The notes under the pieces were generated by a model. The model saw nothing but the letters and a program-made list of their open reading frames with translations. It ran no database searches and was not told the DNA's origin. A program made the translations under genes and the position numbers. A DNA stretch of 64,000 bases from Pseudomonadota bacterium (lineage in GTDB: Bacteria > Pseudomonadota > Gammaproteobacteria > Burkholderiales > Burkholderiaceae_C): positions 1 through 64,000 of the forward strand of contig JAKCDM010000004.1 of assembly GCA_021841865.1 (NCBI GenBank). Reading direction: 5' to 3'. Numbering within the stretch: position 1 is the first letter of the stretch; every line of letters begins with the position of its first letter. Positions 16,427-24,858 of the stretch are shown here, piece after piece.

Positions 16427-17374
16427 ATGACCCTTCCTGATACCCTTTTGGTCGCGTTGGCGCTGGCCTTCGCGTGGAGCATGGGCGCGCATTACACCGG
16501 GGCCTGCATGGGCATGCCGGTGGCCACGCGCAGCATCGGCACGCGCGCAGCGCTGTGGACCATGGCGCCGTTCGCGCTGGTCGGGGCTACCTGGTTCAGC
16601 CATGCCGTGCTGCGGCATGTCGGCCACGACATCCTGGTCGGGCAGCGCCTGGGCAGCGGCGCGGCGATCGCGGTGATCGGCGCGGCCTTCGCGCTGACCA
16701 CCTGGTTCACGCAACGGCGCATCCCGACCTCGACCATCCAGATCCTGGTGTTCAGCATCGTCGGCGCCGGGCAGGCGCTCGGCCTGGCCATACGCTGGGA
16801 CACCATCGCGCGCCTGGCAGTGCTGTGGGTGCTGGCTCCGTTCGCCGCCTTCGCGCTCGGCTACGCCCTCACCCGGCTGCTCGACGCCGTGCCCGCGCTG
16901 GCCCATGCGCGCGGCCTGGCGCTTGCCGGGCGCGCGCTGGTGCTGGTCGGCGCGCTGGCGAGCCTGGCCATGGGTGCCAACGACGTATCCAACGCGACCG
17001 CGGTGTTCCTGTCCACGGGGCTTTGCGGTCCGCTGCTCGCCGGGCTGCTCGGCGGCATCGGACTGGCCGTCGGCGTGCTGACCTGGGGGCGCCCGCTGCT
17101 CGAGCGCGTGGCCTTCGGCATGGTGCGCCTGGATGCGCCGATGGCCGTGGCCGCACAACTGGTCCAGGCGCTGGTCGTGCTGGGCGCGGTCGCCGGCGGC
17201 CTGTTCACGTCGATGAACCAGGCGCTGATCGGCGCGATGGCCGGAGCCGGCCTGGCCCGCGGACGCGAAACCATCGACGCCAGGGTCGTGCTGGGCGTTC
17301 TGCGCGGCTGGTTGCTCGGGCCCGCCGCCGGCGCCGCGCTGGGTTACGCGCTCGCCGCGCTGACGCGCCTGTAG
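16427..17374 (+). CDS. inorganic phosphate transporter (PiT/PHO4)-like protein
   Basis: A 315-residue polytopic membrane protein with about nine hydrophobic segments. The PiT signature GANDVSNATAVF is clear from residue 183. PiT carriers are internally duplicated and carry this signature twice; here the equivalent N-terminal stretch reads SMGAHYTGACMGMPVATRS, so the first Asn-Asp pair is not conserved. The cytoplasmic loop between halves is also short. It may be a divergent carrier with changed substrate or a partly decayed one. ATG 16427 has a GAGGTG element just upstream, better than the in-frame GTG at 16421. It is divergent from the broken cyclase gene. Confidence 0.75.
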   Translation: MTLPDTLLVALALAFAWSMGAHYTGACMGMPVATRSIGTRAALWTMAPFALVGATWFSHAVLRHVGHDILVGQRLGSGAAIAVIGAAFALTTWFTQRRIPTSTIQILVFSIVGAGQALGLAIRWDTIARLAVLWVLAPFAAFALGYALTRLLDAVPALAHARGLALAGRALVLVGALASLAMGANDVSNATAVFLSTGLCGPLLAGLLGGIGLAVGVLTWGRPLLERVAFGMVRLDAPMAVAAQLVQALVVLGAVAGGLFTSMNQALIGAMAGAGLARGRETIDARVVLGVLRGWLLGPAAGAALGYALAALTRL

Positions 17375-17458
17375 CCGCGCACTGCACGATTGGCGACGGC
17401 GCACTAGAGTGTCGATTGCGTCACGGCGCGCCCCGCTTGCGGGCGCCGCAGCAAGCCC

Positions 17459-18778
17459 ATGTCCTCCTCCACGCTCTTCTCGCAGACCGCGGCCGCGTAC
17501 CGTGCCCGGCTGCGTCGCACCTTCGTCTCGCTGCGCGGCTACAACTACCGCCTGTGGGCGCTCGGCTCGCTGGTGTCGAACATCGGCACCTGGATGCAGC
17601 GAATCGCCCAGGACTGGCTGGTGCTGGTCGAGCTCACCCACCACAGCGCCACCGCCGTGGGCGTGGTGATGTCGCTGCAGTTCGGGCCGCCGATCCTGCT
17701 CATGCCGCTGGCCGGCATGGCCGCCGACCATTGCGACCGGCGTCGCCTGCTCATGTTCACGCAGTCGGCGATGGGCCTGCTGGCGCTGGGCCTGGGCCTG
17801 CTCGTGCTCAGCGGCAGCGTCACCCTGTGGGAGGTGTATGGATTCGCCGGCGTCATGGGCTGCGTCAGCGCCTTCGACGCCCCGGCGCGCCAGACCTTCG
17901 TCGCCGAGCTGGTCGGCGACGACGCGCTGCCCAACGCCGTGGCGCTGAATTCCACGCTGTTCAACGGCGCGCGCCTGATCGGCCCGGCCGTGGCGGGGCT
18001 GATGATCGCGGCCGTCGGCACCGCGTGGGTGTTCCTGATCAACGCGGCTTCGTTCCTGGCCGTGATCGGCGCGCTGGCATCGATGCGCACCGCGCAACTG
18101 CAGCGCGCCGCCCGCGCCGGCGGTCGTCCGTCGGGAATCGTCGAAGGCTTTCGCTACCTGCGCGGGCGCCCCGACCTGATCGTCGCGCTGAGCATGTTGT
18201 TCCTGGTCGGAACCTACGGTCTGAACTTCCCGATTTTCGTGTCCACCATGTCGGTCGGCGTGTTCCACGGCGGCCCGAGCCTGTACGGCACGTTGTCGTC
18301 GGCGATGGCCGTGGGTTCGGTGGTCGGCGCCTTGCTGATGGCCGGACGCAAGGCCCCGCACCTGGTGCTGTTGCGGGTCAGCGCGTTGAGCTTCGGGCTG
18401 GCTTGCGCGCTGGCCGCGCTCATGCCCGGTGCCTGGAGCTTCGGTGCCGTGCTGGCGCTGGTCGGCGCGCTGGCGCAGACCTTCACCACGTCGACCAACA
18501 GCCTCGTGCAGTTGTCGACCGAGCCGGCCATGCGCGGGCGCGTGATGGCCATCTACATGGGGATCTTTCTCGGCTGCACGCCGCTCGGGGCGCCGCTGGT
18601 CGGCTGGGTCGCCGACGCCTTCGGCCCGCGCTGGGCGCTGGGCGTCGGCGCCGCATCGGGTTTCGCCGCTGCCATGCTCGCCACCTGGTACCTGCAGCGC
18701 GTCAAGCGCAGGCGCGGCGGCGCGGGCGGCGCCGGCGGTGCCGGGCCGGTCCAGGCCGACCCGGGCGCGGCGGGTTGA
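17459..18778 (+). CDS. MFS transporter (EntS/MFS_3-like)
   Basis: A 439-residue major facilitator with twelve predicted membrane helices. It opens with YNYRLWALGSLVSNIGTWMQRIAQDWLVL, typical of the EntS-like group, and has the loop 2-3 motif GMAADHCDRRRLL and the paired FDAPARQTFVAELV segment. Such proteins export siderophores or other small compounds; the substrate here is unknown. The C-terminus is a low-complexity Gly/Ala-rich tail after a basic cluster (RVKRRRGG). It lies 84 nt after the PiT-like gene on the same strand and 45 nt before the APC permease gene. Confidence 0.88.
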   Translation: MSSSTLFSQTAAAYRARLRRTFVSLRGYNYRLWALGSLVSNIGTWMQRIAQDWLVLVELTHHSATAVGVVMSLQFGPPILLMPLAGMAADHCDRRRLLMFTQSAMGLLALGLGLLVLSGSVTLWEVYGFAGVMGCVSAFDAPARQTFVAELVGDDALPNAVALNSTLFNGARLIGPAVAGLMIAAVGTAWVFLINAASFLAVIGALASMRTAQLQRAARAGGRPSGIVEGFRYLRGRPDLIVALSMLFLVGTYGLNFPIFVSTMSVGVFHGGPSLYGTLSSAMAVGSVVGALLMAGRKAPHLVLLRVSALSFGLACALAALMPGAWSFGAVLALVGALAQTFTTSTNSLVQLSTEPAMRGRVMAIYMGIFLGCTPLGAPLVGWVADAFGPRWALGVGAASGFAAAMLATWYLQRVKRRRGGAGGAGGAGPVQADPGAAG

Positions 18779-18823
18779 CGCTGCGGGCGTCGCGAGCCCT
18801 GCAGCCCTGCTAACCTGGGTGCG

Positions 18824-20485
18824 ATGAGCGACACCTGCCTGAGCGAATCGACGCGGCGCCCGGCGCGGCCCGGCGCGCCGCTGGCCCAACTCGAGGACCG
18901 CAAGCTGCAGCGCAGGCTGGGCTTCTGGTCCCTGCTGGCCGCCGGCGTCGGCAGCGTGATCGGCTCGGGCTGGCTGTTCGCGGCGATGTACGCGGCGCGC
19001 GCCGCCGGTCCGGCGGCGCTGCTGTCGTGGGTGGTAGGCGGCGTGCTGATGCTGCTGGTCGCGCTGGTCTATGCCGAGCTCGGCATGGCGCTTCCCGAAA
19101 GCGGGGGGCTGGTGCGCTATCCGCTGTATTCCAACGGACGCCTGGCGGCCACCGTGATCGGCATCGCGATGTGGCTGTGCTACGTCGGCAACCCGCCGAC
19201 CGAGGCCGCCGGCGTGGTGCAGTACGCGGCAGCCTGGCTGCCCGGCGTGTACGACGCCCGCGCCGGCGTGCTGACCGCGCCGGGCGTGGCCCTCGCCATG
19301 CTGCTGATGGGCGGCTTCGTGCTGCTGAACTATTTCGGCGTCGCGTTGTTCGCCAGGTCGAACAACCTGCTCACCGCGATCAAGGTGCTGGTGCCCGCGC
19401 TGACCATGGCGCTGCTGATCGCCAGTGGCTTCGATCATCGCAGCGCGGCCGGCGGCGCTGCGAACCTGCTGGCGCATGGCGGCCTCGCGCCGATGGGGTA
19501 CGGCGCGGCGCTGGGCGCGGTGGCATCGGCCGGTCTGATCTTCTCGTACACGGGCTTTCGCAACATCGTCGAGCTGTCGGGAGAGGCCGTCGACCCGCGA
19601 CGCGACGTTCCGCGGGCGCTGGTCGCCACCATGCTGCTGACCATCGCGCTGTACCTGGGCCTGCAGGTGGCCTTCCTGGTGGCGCTGCCGCCGGGCCTGC
19701 TGGCGGGCGGCTGGCAGGGCGTGAACCTGAAGTCACCGTTCGCCGACCTGGCGCGCCTGCTCGGGCTGGGCTGGTTGTACTGGGTGCTCATCGCCGACTC
19801 GATGATCTCCCCGTCGGGCTCGGCGATCATTTTCACGTCGGCCAACGCGCGCAACCTGTTCGGCATCGCCAAGAACGGCCTGCTGCCTGCGGCATTGATG
19901 CGGGTGCACGCGGGCTCGGGAATTCCGCGTCGCGCGCTGTTGATCAACTACGTGGTCGGCGCCGCCTTCCTGCTGCCGCTGCCGAGCTGGCATGCCATCG
20001 TGCGCCCGCTCAGCGCGTTGATCGTGTTCACCTTTTCGATCGGCGCGGTGGCCCTGCCGGTGTTTCGCACCGAGGGGCTCGGCGAGCCCGGCGCGCGCCT
20101 GCGAGGCATGGCCGTGGTCGCCCCGCTGGCCTTCGTGGTCAGCTCGCTGGTGATCTACTGGGCAGGCTGGGCGGTGCTGCGTCCCACGCTGCCGGTGATG
20201 CTGGTGGCGCTGGCCTGGTACGCGGTGGTGCGCCTGCGCAGCGCGCGCCGGGGCGCGGTGTCCGCCGCGGCGGCGCTGCGCGTCGGCAGGGCCGACTGGC
20301 AGGGCGGCGCCTGGTTGCTGGTGTACCTGGCGCTGACCTACGCGCTGTCCTTCGCCAGCACCCGCGCCGGCGCTGGCTGGTTCGGCGAGCTCCCTGGTAC
20401 CCTTTGCACCGTGCTGGTGTCGCTGATCTGCTACCGATGGGGCGTGCTTTCGGGACGCCGATACATGCGCGCCATGCGCGGGTGA
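18824..20485 (+). CDS. APC-family amino acid permease
   Basis: A 553-residue permease with about twelve to fourteen membrane segments. The first helix has the APC substrate-binding motif GVGSVIGSGWLF, and a later helix reads SYTGFRNIVELSGEAVDPRRDVPRAL, the conserved helix 6 and following loop. It probably imports an amino acid or a related amine by proton symport. The N-terminal 25 residues are hydrophilic. Substrate specificity cannot be read from the sequence. The hydrolase gene starts 37 nt downstream, so the two may be co-transcribed. Confidence 0.9.
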   Translation: MSDTCLSESTRRPARPGAPLAQLEDRKLQRRLGFWSLLAAGVGSVIGSGWLFAAMYAARAAGPAALLSWVVGGVLMLLVALVYAELGMALPESGGLVRYPLYSNGRLAATVIGIAMWLCYVGNPPTEAAGVVQYAAAWLPGVYDARAGVLTAPGVALAMLLMGGFVLLNYFGVALFARSNNLLTAIKVLVPALTMALLIASGFDHRSAAGGAANLLAHGGLAPMGYGAALGAVASAGLIFSYTGFRNIVELSGEAVDPRRDVPRALVATMLLTIALYLGLQVAFLVALPPGLLAGGWQGVNLKSPFADLARLLGLGWLYWVLIADSMISPSGSAIIFTSANARNLFGIAKNGLLPAALMRVHAGSGIPRRALLINYVVGAAFLLPLPSWHAIVRPLSALIVFTFSIGAVALPVFRTEGLGEPGARLRGMAVVAPLAFVVSSLVIYWAGWAVLRPTLPVMLVALAWYAVVRLRSARRGAVSAAAALRVGRADWQGGAWLLVYLALTYALSFASTRAGAGWFGELPGTLCTVLVSLICYRWGVLSGRRYMRAMRG

Positions 20486-20522
20486 AGCGAACCCCGCGCG
20501 CCGCTTCGAAAGCCTGTCCGAC

Positions 20523-21686
20523 ATGTCCTCCACCAAGCCGCCGTTGCACACCCAGCCGAACATCAACGTGCCGCTGTTCTGGCCGGCCTTGATGGCCCAG
20601 GACATGGCGCGCCAGGGTCTCGAGCTGGTCGCGCGCAACGTCCGCTTCCTGGAGGAGGAGACTCGCCTGCACGGAGGCATCAAGCCGCGCCTGGCGAGCG
20701 CGCACGAGGTGCGGCTGAAGCTTCGCACCCTGAGCCTGTGCGACTACTCCGACGCCGGCGCCGCTGGCCTGCCCACGCTGGTCGTGGCGCCCTACGCCGG
20801 GCACACGTCGATGATCGCCGACTATCAGCAGGGCCAGAGCCTGATGCAGACCCTGCGCGCCGGCGGCGTGCGCCGCTTGCTGCTCACCGACTGGCACAGC
20901 GCGACGCTCGACATGAAGGACTTCGATGTCGACCAGTACCTGGCCGAGTTGCTCGCCTGCATCGACGATCTCGGCGGACGCGTGAACCTGGTGGGGCTGT
21001 GCCAGGGCGGCTGGATCTCGGCCATGCTGGCCGCGCGCTTTCCCGACAAGGTGCAGGCCCTGGTGCTGGCCGGCTCACCCATCGACACCCACGCCGGGCA
21101 CGGTCCGTTGCTGCGCATGGTGCACGACAGCCCGATGAGCTTCTACGAAGAGCTGGTCGCCAGCGCAGGCGGGCTGATGCCCGGGCGCTACATGCTGGCG
21201 GGCTGGAAGAACATGCACCCGGAGCAGCACTACGTGCAGGAGCACATCGACCTGTACGAACACATCGACGACCCGGCCTGGCTGCGCAAGGCCGAGGCCT
21301 TCGACCGCTGGTACGAGAACCCGCTCGACCTGCCCGGTCGCTGGTACCTGCAGGTCATCGAGCAGTTGTTCAAGCACAACGCGCTGGCCAACGGGCATTT
21401 CGTCGGCCTCGGCCGGCGCCTGCAACTGCGCGACATCTCCTGCCCGCTGTACCTGCTGGCCGGCGAGGCCGACGACATCACTCCGCACGAGCAGGTGTTC
21501 GCGGCCGAGGGCCTGACGGCCTCCCGGCAGGTGCGCAAGCGCATCGTCCCAGGCGGGCACGTGGGCCTGTTCATGGGCGCGCGCACCCTGGAACAGGCGT
21601 GGCCGGAAATCGCCGCGTGGCTGGCCGGGCAGGCCGCGCTCAGCCCGCAGCGCCCAGCGGCTGCCGCAGCCCCGGGCGCGGCTTGA
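20523..21686 (+). CDS. PHA synthase-like alpha/beta hydrolase
   Basis: A 387-residue alpha/beta hydrolase. The nucleophile motif is GLCQGG with Cys160, the lipase-like box of polyhydroxyalkanoate synthases rather than the GxSxG of esterases. Asp in LAGEADDITP and His in VPGGHVGLFMG would complete the triad. Length fits the PhaC subunit of class III synthases (about 355 residues), yet no PhaE partner is nearby, and parts such as VVAPYAGHTSMIADYQQG recall PHB depolymerases. Polymer synthesis, thioester hydrolysis or depolymerisation are all possible. Its last 47 nt overlap the convergent DUF2917 gene. Confidence 0.75.
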   Translation: MSSTKPPLHTQPNINVPLFWPALMAQDMARQGLELVARNVRFLEEETRLHGGIKPRLASAHEVRLKLRTLSLCDYSDAGAAGLPTLVVAPYAGHTSMIADYQQGQSLMQTLRAGGVRRLLLTDWHSATLDMKDFDVDQYLAELLACIDDLGGRVNLVGLCQGGWISAMLAARFPDKVQALVLAGSPIDTHAGHGPLLRMVHDSPMSFYEELVASAGGLMPGRYMLAGWKNMHPEQHYVQEHIDLYEHIDDPAWLRKAEAFDRWYENPLDLPGRWYLQVIEQLFKHNALANGHFVGLGRRLQLRDISCPLYLLAGEADDITPHEQVFAAEGLTASRQVRKRIVPGGHVGLFMGARTLEQAWPEIAAWLAGQAALSPQRPAAAAAPGAA

Positions 21687-22041
21687 CGCCGCCCGGCGCG
21701 CCACGCGGCAACGAAGCCTGACGCGCTCGCGCGTCGCGTGCCTGCGCAAGGGCTTCGGCCGCTTCGCCGGGAGCCGCCACGCGAACCTGCAGCGAACCCC
21801 ATGCGGTGGCCACGACCAGGCCGCGGCCGCGCAGCACATGGCACTCGCCCGGCGCCAGGAAGACATCGTCCGCATAGCCTTCCTCGGTGACCCACAGAAG
21901 TCCCGGCCCGTCGTCCGGCCGGGCCTCTGCGTACACGTGCAGCTGGCTGCCGGCGCGTCCGCGCAGATACAGGCTGTCGCCGTCCAGCAGCGCGATTCGC
22001 TGGCGCTGCACGCGCACTTGTTCGTCATTCGTGAAGATCAT
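21640..22041 (-). CDS. DUF2917-family small protein
   Basis: A 133-residue protein matching the DUF2917 pattern: a cupin-like beta-rich N-terminal half with LLDGDSLYLRGRAGSQLHVY, LLWVTEEGYADDVFLAPGE and CHVLRGRGLVVATAWGSLQVRV. Function is unknown. ATG 22041 was chosen because a near-consensus AAGGAGG lies about five bases upstream; the longer frame start at 22068 has no ribosome site. It is divergent from a LysR regulator gene with about 160 nt between them, a lower-GC stretch likely to hold both promoters. The 3' end overlaps the convergent hydrolase gene by 47 nt. Confidence 0.8.
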   Translation of the reverse strand: MIFTNDEQVRVQRQRIALLDGDSLYLRGRAGSQLHVYAEARPDDGPGLLWVTEEGYADDVFLAPGECHVLRGRGLVVATAWGSLQVRVAAPGEAAEALAQARDARARQASLPRGAPGGVKPRPGLRQPLGAAG

Positions 22042-22202
22042 GTTGACCTCCTTGGTGGGGATCACCACAAAACCTTTGCAACATAGCGGGAATGCTTGTT
22101 TTCCAAAGGATTTGCAGGGAGATATTAGAAGTAACCCGTAACCCTACAAAGCGAATTTTGGGCATTGCTACCATGCGTGTAGTGCATGATGGAACGCAGG
22201 CC

Positions 22203-23192
22203 ATGACCAGGCATTTCGCGGGCTCGCCGACCCCTCCGACGCGGCGCATCGACACCGGATTCCTGCGCGCCTTCGACGCCGCCGCGCGCCTGGGCAGCTT
22301 CACCGCGGCGGCGCGCGAGCTGTCCGTGACCCAGTCGGCGCTGAGCCGGCAGATCCAGTCCATCGAGTACGAGGTCGGGCTGCGCCTGTTCGAGCGCGAC
22401 GGCCCGCGGGTGCGCCTGTCCGCGGCCGGCGAGCGCCTGGCCGCGGCGTTGCGACCGGCGCTGGCATCGCTGGATGCCACCGTCGAGGAACTGCGCCAGT
22501 CGCTGCGGCGCCCCAAGGTGCGCATCACCACCTTCGCTTCGTTCGCCAGCCTGTGGTTGATGCCGCGGCTGCCGCTGTTCCAGGCGGAGCACCCCGAGGT
22601 CGATATCGCCGTGGAGGCATCGGACCAGATCGTCGACCTCGACGCCACCGAGCAGGACATCGCACTGCGCCTGGCGCATCCGGAGCATCCGGCGGTCCGC
22701 GGCGCGCAAGCCCAGGCGCTGTTCGAGGAGCGCATCGTGCCGGTGTGCAGCCCGCGCCTGCTGGCCGAGTTGCAGCGCCGCGGCGCAGGCTTGCAGGCCC
22801 CCGGCGACCTGCGCCACACCACGCTGATCGCCGAGGTCGGCCCCAGCGGCACGCCGCCTCGCACGCTTGCCTATCTGCGGGAGCTGTCGTGGGACGCGTG
22901 GTTTCGCATCGTCGGCCACCGCGACGTGCAGCCGCTGAGCTGGCTGGAGCTGAACTTCACGCACCAGACGGTGCAGGCCGCGCAGGCCGGCATGGGCGTG
23001 GCGATGGGCCAGATGTCGTTGATCCGCCCGCTGCTGGCCGACGGCAGCCTGTTGATGCCGCTGGGCGCGCCGCAGCGCACCGGAGTCTTCTACTACATGG
23101 TGCTGCGCGAGCAGGCGCGCATGCGGCCCGAGGTCCAGGCGCTGGTGGACTGGCTGCGCGCGCAGCTGCTGCGCGAGCGCGCGCTGCCCTGA
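22203..23192 (+). CDS. LysR-family transcriptional regulator (GcvA-like)
   Basis: A 329-residue LysR regulator. The N-terminal winged helix reads DTGFLRAFDAAARLGSFTAAARELSVTQSALSRQIQSIE, followed by a linker helix and a co-inducer domain (about residues 125-320). The open frame begins at 22092, but the upstream codons lie in the AT-richer promoter stretch, so ATG 22203 (or 22173) is more likely. LysR proteins commonly regulate the divergent neighbour, here the DUF2917 gene, and their own gene. The ligand is unknown. Confidence 0.88.
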   Translation: MTRHFAGSPTPPTRRIDTGFLRAFDAAARLGSFTAAARELSVTQSALSRQIQSIEYEVGLRLFERDGPRVRLSAAGERLAAALRPALASLDATVEELRQSLRRPKVRITTFASFASLWLMPRLPLFQAEHPEVDIAVEASDQIVDLDATEQDIALRLAHPEHPAVRGAQAQALFEERIVPVCSPRLLAELQRRGAGLQAPGDLRHTTLIAEVGPSGTPPRTLAYLRELSWDAWFRIVGHRDVQPLSWLELNFTHQTVQAAQAGMGVAMGQMSLIRPLLADGSLLMPLGAPQRTGVFYYMVLREQARMRPEVQALVDWLRAQLLRERALP

Positions 23193-23660
23193 TCAGCGCT
23201 TGCGCGCGCTGCGCTGTTCGGGAACCTGCGGCGGCAGCGGCTCAGGTGGTGCCGGGTCCGTGGGCTGCGGCGGGGTTTGCGGGTCGGCGCGCCGCTGTGC
23301 GTGGCGCGGGCCGTGGCCGCCGTGACGCGGCCGGTCCGCTGCGCCGTGGCCGCCAGGCCGCGCGCTCGACGGCGACGCGGGGTGCCCCGGCTCGCCGGGT
23401 TCGGCGGGCGCGAGCTGCGGGTCTCGCACCGGGAAGGTGCCCTCGGGCGTGACCGCCAGCGGGTCGCTGGCCGGAAAGGATTCGACCAGCGCGTGGTCGA
23501 GCTGCTGCTCGACACGGCGATTGCGTTCGAGCTGCCGGCGCTCGTAGTCCAGGCGTTCCTTGCGCGCTGCCGGGTCGGGGGCCGGCCGTGGCTCGCGCTT
23601 CGGGCTTTCGGCCGCCTCGGCCTCGCGCAGCGGGCGCGATGGATCGGAGTGTTCCCTCAT
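23193..23660 (-). CDS. hypothetical hydrophilic, Pro-rich protein
   Basis: A 155-residue very hydrophilic protein with no signal peptide or membrane segment. The middle has a charged helix (RKERLDYERRQLERNRRVEQQLDHALVES) ending in the ESFPASDPLAV motif found in many small proteobacterial proteins of unknown function. The C-terminal 60 residues are Pro-, Arg- and His-rich and likely disordered. ATG 23660 is preceded by CAGGAG at proper spacing, which supports a real gene. It ends directly against the LysR stop on the other strand. No function can be assigned. Confidence 0.6.
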   Translation of the reverse strand: MREHSDPSRPLREAEAAESPKREPRPAPDPAARKERLDYERRQLERNRRVEQQLDHALVESFPASDPLAVTPEGTFPVRDPQLAPAEPGEPGHPASPSSARPGGHGAADRPRHGGHGPRHAQRRADPQTPPQPTDPAPPEPLPPQVPEQRSARKR

Positions 23661-23842
23661 CGATGGCTCCTGTCGGGCTCGGCACGCCGCGTGACGTTGC
23701 GGCGATGCCTCGGTCGCCCTGACGGCCAATGTAGGCGGCCCGGCCAGGTCCATGCAGCGGCGCGCGCCTTGTCCGCGCCGGCCAATGCGCCTTTGCGTGG
23801 AAGGGTTGGACTGCCGGCGCGTGGTGGTTCAGGGCTGGCGCA

Positions 23843-24706
23843 TCAGGCCTGGCGACGCGCCGCGGCCACGCACAGCACCACGGCCACCGTGGTGCCGAGC
23901 ATCGCCGGGGTGACGGTTTCGCGCAGCAGCGCGGCGGCCAGCAGCAGCCCGAAGAAGGGCTGCAGCAGCTGGAGCTGGCTGACCGCGGCGACGCCCCCCA
24001 GCGCCAGGCCTCGGTACCAGAAGAAAAATCCCACCAGCATGCTGATGATGGTGACGTAGCCGAGCCCCAGCCAGGCCGCGAGCGGCTTGTCGAGCAAGTG
24101 GGCCGGCCATTGCATGAGCGCCAGCGGCAGTGTCACCGGCAGCGACACCACCAGGGCCCAGCAGATCACGGCCCAACCGCCGAGGCTGCGCGAAAGCCGC
24201 GCGCCCTCGGCGTAGCCCAGGCCGCACACCAGGATGGCCGCCAGCATCAACCCGTCGGCATGGCTGGTGCCGCTGCCTCCGGCGTGCAGTGCGTAGGCGC
24301 CCACGAGCAGCGCGCCAGCGCCGGCGAACAACCAGAAGGCCGGGCGCGGACGCTCGCCGCCGAGCAGCACCGCGAAGCCGGCGGTGGTCAGCGGCAGCAG
24401 GCCGATGAACACCAGCGAATGCGCTGCGCTGACCTGACGCAGCGCCAGCGCGGTGAGCAGCGGAAAGCCGGCGACGACGCCGCCGGCGACCCACGCCAGC
24501 AGCCACCACTGCCTGCCGCGCGGCCGCGGCGGGCGCGCCACCAGCAACAGCAGCAAGGCCAGCAGCCCGGCGCCGCTGGCGCGCGCCGCGGTGACGAACA
24601 GGGGGTCGAATCCGCGCACGGCGGCACGCGTGGCCGGCAGCGATCCGCTGAACATCAGCATGCCGATGAAGCCGTGCATCCACGCACGGGTCTTGCTATG
24701 CATCAC
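23843..24706 (-). CDS. EamA/DMT-family transporter
   Basis: A 287-residue inner-membrane protein with ten predicted helices in two EamA repeats, for example LVFIGLLPLTTAGFAVLLGGERP in the first and VAAVSQLQLLQPFFGLLLAAALLRETVTP in the second. The conserved Glu after the fourth helix of each repeat is visible (GGERP and LRETVTP). DMT proteins export metabolites or amino acids; the substrate is unknown. The upstream 150 nt separate it from the divergent amidotransferase gene. Confidence 0.9.
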   Translation of the reverse strand: MMHSKTRAWMHGFIGMLMFSGSLPATRAAVRGFDPLFVTAARASGAGLLALLLLLVARPPRPRGRQWWLLAWVAGGVVAGFPLLTALALRQVSAAHSLVFIGLLPLTTAGFAVLLGGERPRPAFWLFAGAGALLVGAYALHAGGSGTSHADGLMLAAILVCGLGYAEGARLSRSLGGWAVICWALVVSLPVTLPLALMQWPAHLLDKPLAAWLGLGYVTIISMLVGFFFWYRGLALGGVAAVSQLQLLQPFFGLLLAAALLRETVTPAMLGTTVAVVLCVAAARRQA

Positions 24707-24858
24707 GCGCTCCGCGGCTGGGGCAATGCACCAGCATAGGGCATGCCGCGCGCGGCATGCCCGCCCAGGCCGGCGCCGGCGTCCTTCGCCGCGTTAGGCT
24801 GGACGCTCGCGGGCGCGTCGCCGCGCGCCTCCCGACTTGTTGGTCACAGGAGCCGATC

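Noticed and set aside
16139-19477. A 1,112-codon open frame on - across the PiT-like, MFS and APC genes
   Set aside because: Low-complexity His/Gln/Arg translation with no domain; the + strand genes have clear membrane topologies and motifs.
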